Positions 47,824 to 57,497 of a stretch of 64,000 bases of DNA are shown in pieces. A program made the translations under genes and the position numbers. The DNA is from Ephemerocybe angulata (lineage: Eukaryota > Basidiomycota > Agaricomycetes > Agaricales > Psathyrellaceae): contig JAACJK010000224.1 in the NCBI GenBank assembly GCA_013368325.1, positions 496,001-560,000 of the forward strand, read 5' to 3'. Position 1 is the first letter of the stretch. The number at the start of each line of letters is the position of its first letter. A model generated the notes under the pieces. It saw only the letters and a program-made list of their open reading frames with translations. It was not told where the DNA came from and searched no databases.

Positions 47824-50332
47824 ATGTCGACTCGACCAGACGCCCCCGACAAGAACCAGTTCTCCGTCCTCGAAGTCGAGGATCCCTCTCAGACTCCCCC
47901 TGCGACCAGCTCCCAGACCGCGCCGCACCCCACCTCAAAGAACACATCCATCCCCGGTGTCTCTATCGTCCCCAACCAAGCCACTCAGGCCACCGTATCG
48001 GCCGCCGTATCGTCCACCCTGAGGGCAGGCCGATCCCGCCACGGTCAACGCACGAACCCGGCTAACCAAGCCGTGGCCCCCACCGCCGCCGCTAACTCGA
48101 CCAAGAACAAAGGAATTGTATCTCAAACCTCCATCACCGACTTCTACGCCGGCACCCCAAACAAAGAAATCACAGAGAGCATGAAGAAGGCGAGGATCGA
48201 TAGTACTCCCCCTCCCCCTCCCCCCGATCAGCCAAAGGCAAAGGTCCCCCTCTCCGAACTAGGACGAATCCCCAAGAGGAAGACCGACGAGGTTGAAGGG
48301 GCTGCTGTGCAGCCCTCCCCCACCAAGAAATCTTTCCCCGCCGTCGAAGCCAACGCGGCAGTCGTAGGAGGGTACGTCCCCCATGACATCTCCCTCATCA
48401 AAGAGGAACTGACTAATATGCTTCCAGCCCCCAGCCCGAACCTGAAGCCCCTACCCTCGCTACCAAAGACGCTCAAAGTGGAGCCGCCGCCACCGAGGGG
48501 GTCACCTCCTCCCAGTCTGAGCCGACCGCCGACCCCGGACCCGTGAAGGAAACGCAAGGCGTCGGCTCCTTCCCCGACTTCCTGAACACCCGCTACGGCG
48601 TAAAGGAGTACGTCGCCGAGAACTACAACTTCTCCTCGCCCGAATACCATGAGTACCTCGAAGCCCGCTACAGAAAGCTGAACTACATGACAATCCTCCC
48701 AGCCAAATTCAACAAAGGGAAGGGCAAAGAAGATGACCTGGCTGGTGACCGTATGGATGTGGACCAGACCTCGAACAAAGGCCAAGACCCGAACGTCGGG
48801 TCGACTGGTGAGTCTTGTACTACCCTCTAACAAGACATCTCTCACACCCGATACCAGTCCCGCTCCAGACCCAACAGACGAGCACCTCTGCCGTCGTACG
48901 AACGGAGGAAATGGACGTCGACCACCCTGAAGGCCGCTCCCTCCAGGACAGCATGCATGCCCCACAGGCCCAGCCCCAGCCTCCTCAGGGCCCCCCTGCC
49001 AAGACCGCCACTATGCAGAACCCTCAGACCGCCGCTAAGACCACCCAGCCGCCGAAGAATGAACCAGACACTCCTGAGGCCTCACGTCCCCCCACGCCTG
49101 AGCCAGAAGAACCCCTGGAGGTTCAATACAGCGATATCATCAACCCGAACCCCACGCCGGGCCCCTACCTGGCCTCGAAGGTCCCCGAAGGAGGCTACCC
49201 GACCTCCCAAGTCGATGCTCGTCACTTCTTCGACAGAGTCGATCCCAACTCGATCGACCTCTTGACCGGTATCCAAGGCCCCAAGTGCTGGGCCTTCATC
49301 GCCCACGACCGACCTAACTCGGAGCTGTTCAGACGCGACGGCCATCTTGACGAAGCCATCCGTAACCTCATACCCGATGCCGACCCGAAGTTCCTGAGGA
49401 TGCTCCCGGATCCCAACTCCCCCACCGACCCCATCACTGGCCCGAAAAGGCTGCAAGGGGCGCTCATCTACAACATCAAGCCAAGGCACGTACAGTTCCT
49501 CGTGCACCGAAAGACCGTGGATACCCCCACCTTCTGGTTCAACATCCTCCCTTTCGCGCTCCGAAACACAGATTTCATCGGAGCCTTCGACAATCTTCCC
49601 CCCTCGCGCGACACACAGAAGATGGTAGATGCCATCGCCCTGGTGCTCTACAACCACCTTAGCGACAAGCGCGAGATCCTTGAGAAGAAGATCGAAACCT
49701 ACCACGACGCTATCCCCGGCGATGTCCCTCCCGAAGAACACTTCGATTGGGTCATCAGCTCGATCCGAGTATCCATGATCGTAACCACCGTCTCTAACAA
49801 CCCTCGCCCCGCCTACCGTGTCTATATAAAGTCCCCCACCTTTGACCCCATTGCCTACGAGAAAGAGTTCCTCACGTTCTATCGAGGGGAAACTTATCGA
49901 GGCGAGAACTACATCATCAAATTTTCCCCAACCGAATGGCTCTGCAACGCCTGCAAGAGCATTGACCATCCTCACGGCCTCTGCCCCTTCCAGTCTATCC
50001 CGGGTTTCCACAACCGTCGCCTCAACGCCGCCGGCGTCACCGTCGCGGAGACCCCCGCACAGTCCACTGCGAAGGTGAACACCTCCGCCCTCAACAACCC
50101 CGATGAAGAGACAGCCCAGTCCTTCATGAGCATCTACGCCCGCCAAGCGACACAGACTGAGAACGCCCAACAAGGCCCCTCCAACGACAACGCCCAAGGA
50201 GGTTGGATGACCGTTGGTCAGAGGGGCGGAGGACGATCGAGGCCTCCTCGCGGAGGATGGAGAGGAGGACGCGGAGGCGGTAGAGGTGGATTCCGAGGCT
50301 GGGTCGACCCGAACTACGATCCTAGCTGGTAA
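47824..50332 (+). CDS. LINE ORF1 protein (Gag-like), intron-containing
   Basis: join(47824..48371, 48428..48807, 48858..50332) encodes 800 residues. Unspliced, the frame stops at 48546 after 240 residues. The two intervening segments have canonical ends: 56 nt with GTACGT...CCAG and CTGACTAAT before the acceptor, and 50 nt with GTGAGT...CCAG and CTAAC. Removing them restores one frame with matching phases. Residues 101-108 (QTSITDFY) are a PIP box. A disordered P/T/E-rich part follows, then an ordered domain (FPDFLNTRYGVKEYVAENYN; GPKCWAFIAHDRPNSELFRR; FWFNILPFALRNTDFIGAFD). A CX2CX4HX4C zinc knuckle (CNACKSIDHPHGLC) and an RGG-rich tail end the protein. The role is RNA binding and RNP assembly. 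Splicing is inferred from sequence. Confidence 0.8.
48372..48427 (+). other. Putative spliceosomal intron 1 of LINE ORF1
   Basis: 56 nt with GTACGT donor, CTGACTAAT branch-like string and CCAG acceptor. It interrupts a codon after its second base (GG|C) and changes the frame from one that closes at 48546 to the 48543 frame, which continues. Confidence 0.75.
48808..48857 (+). other. Putative spliceosomal intron 2 of LINE ORF1
   Basis: 50 nt with GTGAGT donor, CTCTAAC branch-like string and CCAG acceptor. It interrupts a codon after its first base (G|TC) and avoids the in-frame TAA at 48828-48830, leading into the long 3' exon. Confidence 0.8.
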
Positions 50333-50950
50333 ACACCCACGCAGCACACCACCCCCGCACGCCTGCCCCCATACGATACAACATTCATCATCCACTGCCC
50401 GTATTCCCACCTTTCTTTTTGCTGCTCCTGATCTCTCTTCTTTTCGAAACATGCTACGATACTGACTACGTACCTGACCATTGACCTCCATTCTGACCAA
50501 CTCACGTCGCACCCTCCTTACGCACGAACGAACTATACCAACCATACATACCTGACATCTGTATATGCCCCCTTGATCAATACTATACCCCACGCTCCTT
50601 AAACCTAGGTCAATGTAAGAGCGCCTCCTGGAATGGGAACTTGGAAAAGAACAAGTAAACCCCGATGACGACTATACGATTGCTTATAAGATACTAAACC
50701 CACGAGAGCCACCCACGCAGCTCCCCCATATCATCACCTTCACATCCCTCTGTCACACGATGGCAGCTTCTAGGCGGGACTCTCGCCTACCCCGGGGTGG
50801 CGCCCAAATACACTGACTCCTCGGAGGACAGGAAAGCGTCGTGTACCCCAACTCCCGTGGTAGCCTGGAGTAAAACGGGCTCTGGGTCTGGTAAGCGTTG
50901 GTAGCGCTCCAATAGACCCTATTTTACCTAACACCCCTGACACAAATACG
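50333..50950 (+). other. ORF1-ORF2 spacer of the LINE
   Basis: 618 nt without a long frame. The frame of ORF2 is open upstream of its ATG to 50864. The ORF1 stop codon overlaps a GTAAAC string, a possible donor; joined to the TAAG acceptor ending at 50895 it would fuse ORF1 to ORF2 in frame, but any acceptor has a one-in-three chance of doing so. How ORF2 is translated is not shown by the sequence. Confidence 0.5.
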
Positions 50951-53900
50951 ATGAACAACTTAACACAACGGTGCATTACGAACTGGTTTGGCCCACGCCT
51001 CCCCGAAAGCAGAGGAGGCCGGGTCTCGTCTATTGGCTCTACCTCCGACGACGCTCTCAGGGATCACGGAAATGGACACCCTCGCTCTCGGTTACCCTCG
51101 GGTGACTACCCAAATGCCCGTATTCGTGCTCGGAGGTCACAAGCCCCAGACTCGATACCACGCCCAACACCAGGCGAGAACAATGAACGTCCAACACCAG
51201 ACACAGAGAATACCAATGATAATACGACTATGATAGATATTGAAAACGAACCGATCACATATTGCAACGACGCAGGTCACCAAAGAACGATTATAGACTA
51301 CTTTAACCCAACCGACCTACCAACAGGGAAGAAGAATCTGAGAGCGAATATCGGTATTGGCACGCTAAACATCAGAGGAGGAGGCTCTACTGCTACAGAC
51401 GGCAAATGGGGCCATATGAACCAAATGATGAAGGACCATAAACTAGGCATCCTAGCGGTGCAGGAAACACACCTCACTACACGAACCGTCAAAGCGCTCA
51501 ACGAGAAACATAAGCGCCTCCATATTATCAACTCCGCACTTGGCCAGAGAGCCAATGCGGCGGGCATCGCCATCGTATTGAATAAAGACTACACTGCTTG
51601 GAGAGAAGAAGAACACTGGGTACTAATCCCAGGAAGAGCAATCCTAGTGCGTATACCATGGAAGAACAGCGGAGGCAACAAGAGAACCTTCCTAGCCATC
51701 TACGCCCCCAACCGAGCCAAAGAAAATAAGGAGATGTGGCAACGACTCGAGCACAAATTCCGGAATAGCAACCTACCCCGTCCAGACTTCATGCTAGGCG
51801 ACTTTAATATGGTGGAAGAAGCGTTGGATAGATTACCGGCGAGGACAGACCAGGCGACAGTAGTAGAGAGTCTAAGGGACCTGAAGAGCTATCTAAAATT
51901 GGTAGATGGATGGAGGAAGGAGAATGGTGAAGGAAAAGCATACTCCTACCTGCAGGCGAACTCGTCTGTACAGTCGAGGATCGATCGGATATATACAAGG
52001 GAGGAACTTTACATTAACACCTGCGATTGGGAGATACACGCAGGCCAGGGTATAGTGTCAGACCACGACCTAGTCACTGTCAAATATTTCGACCCGGGCA
52101 TCCCTCAAATAGGGAAGGGGCGATGGGCCCTGCCAGTTTGGCTAACCGATGATGCAGACTTCATAACGGTATGGATGAAGGACACAATGAACGAAACGCT
52201 AGATAAGATCACCGCGCACACGGAGGAGAGGAGAACCAAAGATCGGAACCCACAGAAAGTACTATACGACTTCAAGAAAGAGGCCGCCTCCAACGGCGAG
52301 AACTTCATGCTTCGGAAAACCCCCCAGTTCAAAGCCAAAGTCTATAAGAGAGAGAATGACCTACGTGCACTGCTGAACCGAGTGGACATCAACGAAGAGG
52401 ATAAGATGGAATCCGCGGCCTATATCGAAGAGGAACTACGACAGATGCAGGCGCAGCACCACCTGTCGACTAGAGAGCGAATACACCTCAAATACTCACT
52501 CGAAGGTGAGATCATCGGTAAAACATGGATTAACGCGAATAAGGACAGGCGTCCAAGAGACCTTATTACCGCCCTGAAGAAGTTACGCCCGGACGGAAGA
52601 GGCGACCTTGAATACGACTCCAGGAAGATATCTAAGATCGCGCGGGACTACCACAACGACCTACAACAGAAGGGCAGGTGCCATGAAGTACCCACAGAGG
52701 AAAGGAAAGCTGCTTTCGACAAAGCGATAGATTCACTAGACCAGAAGCTAAGTGAGAGAGATAACCAGTCACTCACCCTGAAAATAACCGCCAAAGAGAT
52801 CCGGGAAGCTATCTTCGATGGACAGAACGACAAAGCACCGGGTCTCGATGGACTCCCTATCGAGTTATGGAAAGCACTCACTAAAAGACCAAGTGAAATA
52901 TCAGAAGACGAGGATGAAGAGACGGTACGAGACGCAGCGCTCCTGCTAAAAGTAGCTTTTAACGACATCATCGAATATGGAGTAGAGGAAGGCACTGAGT
53001 TTAATGCTGGCTGGATGAGCCCGATACACAAGAAGAAAAACAAGGCCGATATCGCTAACTACCGACCAATTACGATCTTGAATACGGACTACAAGACTCT
53101 AACCAAAGTACTCACCAAACGCATCACGGGCCCAGCCACGACACTAATTCACGAAGATCAAGCAGGCTTCATGAAGGGACGCAGGATTGAGAACCAGACG
53201 GATTTAATCAAAACTATGATTGACTACGGTGAGAGCGAGGATGTGAGAGGGATGCTAGTATTCCTGGACCAAGAGAAGGCTTACGACAAAATAATGCACG
53301 ACTTCCTCTACGCAACGCTGGAGAAAATGAATTTCCCGCCCAACTTTATACGAGCAGTGAAGGCCCTGTATGGTAACGCGAGGACCTGCGTAATAATCAA
53401 CGGCATGATTAGTGATCCGTTCGACATTATCCGAGGAGTACGACAAGGAGACCCCCTATCGTGCCTCCTTTTTAATTTCGCCATAGAGTCCCTTGCGTGC
53501 ATGATCCGCAAGTCAAACCTCAAAGGCTTCACCACCCCGAGGATGAAAGAGAGATTAATACTCTCCATGTTTGCCGACGACACGACAGTTTTCCTCTCCG
53601 AGGAAGACGATTTCCACTGCCTCCAAGAAATCCTAGACACATGGTGCCTCGCATCTGGAGCTAAATTCAATGTAGATAAGACAGAGATCGTACCTATAGG
53701 AAAGAAACCGTATCGAGACGAGCTCAGGAGGACAAGGGGCGAGACACCCGAACGCCGACCGATCCCCGCGAGCATCAACATCGCAAGAGAGAAAGAGCCA
53801 GTACGTGCACTAGGGGCCTTCGTAGGAAACAATATAGTGGATATTTCAGTTTGGACACCCACACTGGAGGACATAGACGCCGCACTCACCAGGTGGGCCA

Positions 53901-56218
53901 GAAGCTCTCCCACCATGGAGGGGAGACGACTGATAGTAAATATGGAGGTAGGCGGTCGTACCCAATACCGAACGATGGTCCAAGGGATGCCGCCCGAGAT
54001 CCTAAAAAGATTGAAAAAGACAATCAGAGACTTTATCTGGGATGACAAAGCGAGCTATGTCAACATCGACACGATGCACCTACCATTTGAGATGGGGGGA
54101 ATGAAGATCCTCGACCTTGAGGCAAGAAACGAGGCCATACGCCTCATGCGCCTCAAGAGATACCTCGACTTCGAACGACGACCCCGATGGGCGCTGATAG
54201 CGGACTACCTGCTATCTCGAAACGTACCAAAAATGTATGGAGACATAAATCCAGATGACCTAGTAAACATGTTCACTCAAACATGGAAAGCGGCGAAACA
54301 AACAAACCGAAGCGTCGCACCTCAGCCCATAAGGGAAATGATAAAGACCGCCTCGAAGTATGGAGCGAGGCTGTGGACCAACCACCCTTCCGAATCCCTC
54401 AAAAGAGCAATGCCGATCTGGTTTCATGTTGCGTCGAAACGCAGCCAAGCAGCGTCAAACGCCTCAAACCATTGGACCCGATGCCAAAGAGACGTCCATA
54501 AGATAGAAACCATGGGTCAGATGTTCGATTACAGTAACGAAGAGGAAACACACACCCTTACGACGGACGAAAATGACCCGGAATACCCTGACGACTGCAT
54601 ATGTGAGAGATGCAACGCAGACAGGGCGAAAGGATGCCTCCACCCGAGCAAATGCAGGGAGAAAGCAAGTGAGTTCCTAAGAACGATAAACAAGACGTGG
54701 ATCCCGACCCCAGAACGGGACGAAAACGACGAAGAGTCCCGGGAGGCGAGCGGCAAATTTGTGCCCTACAACAGAGCAAAAAACTTCACGGAAGCAATTC
54801 GGATATTCACGAGCGGTGACGCACCTAGCACAGCGATCGACATTGACCTTAACACCCTCTTTGGCGTGGATTCGGACCTTACACAAGTAGAGGAGGAAAT
54901 TTACACCGATGGCTCATGTAAGAAAGGAGACGACAATAAGATGAAGGCCGGATCAGGCATCTGGTTTGGAGATAATGACGACCGGAATATTGCGCTCCGG
55001 ATCCCGGACACCCTATCTCAGACAAACAACGTCGCAGAGGCATCCGCCATACTCGTCGCACTACAGGAGACTGAAGATCATATACCAATTAAGATATGTA
55101 CGGATTCTCAGGTTACACTCACCATGATAGGGAAGAGTCTACTGCAAGCTGAAGACACGGCCTGGATGAATACGAAAAACAGAGAAATCCTGGAGCCCTT
55201 AGTGGCGACACTCCGCAGACGTAAAGCAGCTACCGTACTGGAGAAGGTCAGGGCTCACGTTGGAATACACGGCAATGAGGAAGCGGATAGACTCACGAAC
55301 GAAGGCGCTGACAAAGAGACGGCTGAACGCGACATTGATACGAGAGTACCGGGGAACCAGAGAGTGGAAGGAATCAGACTTGAAGGAGCAACACAGTCAC
55401 TTATATACAAAAGTATTCGAGCAATAAAATCGAAGTCGGTGAAAGAGAGAAGAGCAACAACTATGCATCTTGACCTGGTAAGGCACGAAATCGAGGAACG
55501 AACCGGAAGAATCCTGACAGATGAGGAGATATGGATGTCATACAGAGGGAAAGCAATCAGGAACAAGAGGACGAGGCAACTGCTTTGGAAACTCACCCAC
55601 CAAGGCCTGCCTATTGGCACGTACTGGGATAAGATCACGAATTTTGAAACCAGAGGCCGATGCACCGGATGTGATACAATTGAGTCAGCGGAACATATCT
55701 TCACAGAATGTAGATACACGGGCCAGGACGCCGTATGGAATATAGTGAGGAGGATTCTAGAAAAGAAAGGCATTGAATGGCGGCGACCTACTCTGGGAAC
55801 TGTCCTAGGGTGCGGAGTATCCAATATCAAGAATGAAAGGACAGGAGGACCGAGACCAGAGGCAGATAGACTATACACAACCCTCATCACAGAAGCGACA
55901 CAATTTATCTGGCGGAAACGCTGCTCCTGGAAAATAGACAAGGATGGAGATCCCGAGCGAGCACCGACCAAGAAGGAGATCCACAACCAATTTGTGTCCA
56001 CCATCAACAAGGTCATCCGGTTTGATATACTCACAACCAGCTACGTTCCAAAGAAGAATAAAAACCGAAAAAGACTTAATATCCCGACCGAAGAACTAGT
56101 GATTAATACATGGTGGGATATTGTAGATAGCAACGACGAGCTCGAATGGGAAACTCTGAGGAAGCGCAGGAGACGCAAGACCGGGGTTTTAGTGGGTATC
56201 GCGATGATGAGAGATTAG
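50951..56218 (+). CDS. LINE ORF2: endonuclease, reverse transcriptase, RNase H
   Basis: One uninterrupted frame of 1755 residues. Two PIP-box-like motifs lie ahead of the enzyme domains: QRCITNWF (6-13) and QRTIIDYF (111-118). The AP-type endonuclease spans about 137-372 (TLNIRGGG, VQETHL with the metal-binding glutamate near 172, GDFNM near 283, SDHD near 369). Reverse transcriptase follows from about 610 to 980 (LDGLPIELW, YRPITILNTDYKTLTKVL, DQEKAYDKI, RQGDPLSCLLF and catalytic FADDT at 874). RNase H covers about 1314-1460 (IYTDGSC, NNVAEASAI, CTDSQ, HGNEEAD). The C-terminal finger is CTGCDTIESAEHIFTEC near 1570-1586. All catalytic residues I can check are present. It copies element RNA by target-primed reverse transcription. 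Confidence 0.95.
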   Translation: MNNLTQRCITNWFGPRLPESRGGRVSSIGSTSDDALRDHGNGHPRSRLPSGDYPNARIRARRSQAPDSIPRPTPGENNERPTPDTENTNDNTTMIDIENEPITYCNDAGHQRTIIDYFNPTDLPTGKKNLRANIGIGTLNIRGGGSTATDGKWGHMNQMMKDHKLGILAVQETHLTTRTVKALNEKHKRLHIINSALGQRANAAGIAIVLNKDYTAWREEEHWVLIPGRAILVRIPWKNSGGNKRTFLAIYAPNRAKENKEMWQRLEHKFRNSNLPRPDFMLGDFNMVEEALDRLPARTDQATVVESLRDLKSYLKLVDGWRKENGEGKAYSYLQANSSVQSRIDRIYTREELYINTCDWEIHAGQGIVSDHDLVTVKYFDPGIPQIGKGRWALPVWLTDDADFITVWMKDTMNETLDKITAHTEERRTKDRNPQKVLYDFKKEAASNGENFMLRKTPQFKAKVYKRENDLRALLNRVDINEEDKMESAAYIEEELRQMQAQHHLSTRERIHLKYSLEGEIIGKTWINANKDRRPRDLITALKKLRPDGRGDLEYDSRKISKIARDYHNDLQQKGRCHEVPTEERKAAFDKAIDSLDQKLSERDNQSLTLKITAKEIREAIFDGQNDKAPGLDGLPIELWKALTKRPSEISEDEDEETVRDAALLLKVAFNDIIEYGVEEGTEFNAGWMSPIHKKKNKADIANYRPITILNTDYKTLTKVLTKRITGPATTLIHEDQAGFMKGRRIENQTDLIKTMIDYGESEDVRGMLVFLDQEKAYDKIMHDFLYATLEKMNFPPNFIRAVKALYGNARTCVIINGMISDPFDIIRGVRQGDPLSCLLFNFAIESLACMIRKSNLKGFTTPRMKERLILSMFADDTTVFLSEEDDFHCLQEILDTWCLASGAKFNVDKTEIVPIGKKPYRDELRRTRGETPERRPIPASINIAREKEPVRALGAFVGNNIVDISVWTPTLEDIDAALTRWARSSPTMEGRRLIVNMEVGGRTQYRTMVQGMPPEILKRLKKTIRDFIWDDKASYVNIDTMHLPFEMGGMKILDLEARNEAIRLMRLKRYLDFERRPRWALIADYLLSRNVPKMYGDINPDDLVNMFTQTWKAAKQTNRSVAPQPIREMIKTASKYGARLWTNHPSESLKRAMPIWFHVASKRSQAASNASNHWTRCQRDVHKIETMGQMFDYSNEEETHTLTTDENDPEYPDDCICERCNADRAKGCLHPSKCREKASEFLRTINKTWIPTPERDENDEESREASGKFVPYNRAKNFTEAIRIFTSGDAPSTAIDIDLNTLFGVDSDLTQVEEEIYTDGSCKKGDDNKMKAGSGIWFGDNDDRNIALRIPDTLSQTNNVAEASAILVALQETEDHIPIKICTDSQVTLTMIGKSLLQAEDTAWMNTKNREILEPLVATLRRRKAATVLEKVRAHVGIHGNEEADRLTNEGADKETAERDIDTRVPGNQRVEGIRLEGATQSLIYKSIRAIKSKSVKERRATTMHLDLVRHEIEERTGRILTDEEIWMSYRGKAIRNKRTRQLLWKLTHQGLPIGTYWDKITNFETRGRCTGCDTIESAEHIFTECRYTGQDAVWNIVRRILEKKGIEWRRPTLGTVLGCGVSNIKNERTGGPRPEADRLYTTLITEATQFIWRKRCSWKIDKDGDPERAPTKKEIHNQFVSTINKVIRFDILTTSYVPKKNKNRKRLNIPTEELVINTWWDIVDSNDELEWETLRKRRRRKTGVLVGIAMMRD

Positions 56219-56401
56219 CACAACTTACGCGAAGCCCCACACTGTCCAGCATAAAGCTGTTCGTGTATAGGTACATTTCCCCGTCTGGATAACATTACCA
56301 TTGGACTTCCTCACCAATCACCCAACCGACAACGAGAGAATAGTGGGCGTAAGCTCATGTCATTTCACCTTTGAGTCTGTGTTCAATCACAAGGTTATTC
56401 C

Positions 56402-56427
56402 AAAAAAAAAAAAAAAAAAAAAAAAAA
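56402..56427 (+). other. Poly(A) tail of the LINE
   Basis: 26 consecutive A residues immediately precede the right target-site duplication, marking the 3' end of the reverse-transcribed RNA. Confidence 0.95.
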
Positions 56428-56441
56428 TAATATGATAGCGG
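56428..56441. repeat. Right target-site duplication of the LINE
   Basis: Exact copy of the 14 bp at 47328-47341. Confidence 0.9.
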
Positions 56442-57497
56442 CGGGACAAGAATACGCACCTATAGGCTGTCGCCATTGCTGGGTGCCCCTTCTCCTAAGT
56501 CCTTCACCCAATACAGTGCTCCATGGATAATACGCACCTAGAGTAATATCGCCATTGGCGTAGTTGACGATGCTCCATATCCCTCGTCCTGCCGAAGCCC
56601 TGTTGGCGGTCGCCGTTTGTGAGAACTGTGCATGAATAACGGTAAACGGGCGGGAGTAGCATCAGTGCAGTCTAGGGCGATGCGAGAAGGATACGCTCAG
56701 GCAATAATGGAAGGCGTACTCTTGCTTTATGCTCGAGTCTTTGTCCTGACGTCAATGGGAGATGGTGGAGGAAAGGAAAGGATGACGGTGGGTGGCCGAT
56801 CGCTCAGTTCCGATGATTATACCCGCACTTAAATCTCCGCTTGAATGGACTTGGTTGTTTCGACGATCAATTTATGTATGAATCCTCGGGTACGTTACCC
56901 CGGCGCTGGGGAAACCCCATGTGACGATTATGTAATATGACAAATATTGATGGCACGTGCTGATGGCCGGCCCTCCCTTTCCAAATCCTGAGCTCGCGCC
57001 GCCTCCGCTCGGCTCGCCCAACGGGGCACCTGTATCCCACCCGGGCAGGTGTGTGGAGCGCTCGCTAAGCGAAATAAGCGCCCGTGGTGCCTGCCTGGCC
57101 CTGCTCAACCCTCTCAGCACAGCGCAGCCGATGACGTGATGGATTGTTTCTCGTAGAAATCTCGAACAGTCCACATCCGGCAAAGACCAAAGGTGCGTGC
57201 CAAATGAAGATTCGCCGAGCAAACCCCACCTGGAAACCTGCCTGTACCTCTTGTGTACCTCCGTTCAATGACCTCACTAACCAATTCGTCAAATACTTTA
57301 GTGATATCACCAAAGGTGCGTGCCAAATGCGAATTCACCGAGCAAACCCCGCCTGGCACCGTGGGCAAACATTGGGACACCTCTTTTCTCCTTCACTTCT
57401 ACCTTGCCTCGACGAGTCAACTCATTCATTTGGTAGGAGTACAATTTACAAATTACAAGCAGTATGCTAATTTGATTCTACGCAGATTCTCAGGAGC
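56442..57497. other. Intergenic downstream of the LINE
   Basis: No gene was recognised. It contains a 48-bp direct repeat pair described separately. Open frames of 80-110 codons at 56872-57470 are antisense pairs across those repeats and have no support. Confidence 0.45.
57186..57356. repeat. Pair of 48-bp direct repeats
   Basis: Units at 57186-57233 and 57309-57356 share ACCAAAGGTGCGTGCCAAAT, then CCGAGCAAACCCC and CCTGG, with about five mismatches. They are 123 bp apart. The AGGTGCGTG core resembles a splice donor, and the repeats could be exon-edge duplications or the ends of a small element. Confidence 0.6.

Larger units (their letters stand above)
47342..56427 (+). mobile_element. Full-length APE-type LINE (Tad/I-like) with RNase H
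   Basis: A 9086-bp insertion bounded by a 14-bp target-site duplication. It has a 482-bp 5' leader, ORF1 (47824-50332, two introns), a 618-bp spacer, ORF2 (50951-56218), a 183-bp 3' UTR and a 26-nt poly(A) tail. ORF2 order is apurinic endonuclease, reverse transcriptase, RNase H and a CCHC-type finger, as in the fungal Tad and related I groups of non-LTR elements. Perfect duplications, intact ORF2 and an unbroken poly(A) tail indicate a recent insertion and a potentially competent copy. Confidence 0.95.

Noticed and set aside
48228..48965. Minus-strand frame of 245 codons
   Set aside because: Antisense shadow of LINE ORF1, no resemblance to any family.
49082..50593. Minus-strand frame of 503 codons
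   Set aside because: Fully antisense to LINE ORF1, whose domains (zinc knuckle, RGG tail) are recognisable; high GC at third positions explains the open shadow.
53308..54048. Minus-strand frame of 246 codons
   Set aside because: Antisense to the reverse transcriptase region of ORF2.
55255..56034. Minus-strand frame of 259 codons
   Set aside because: Antisense to the ORF2 C-terminal region.
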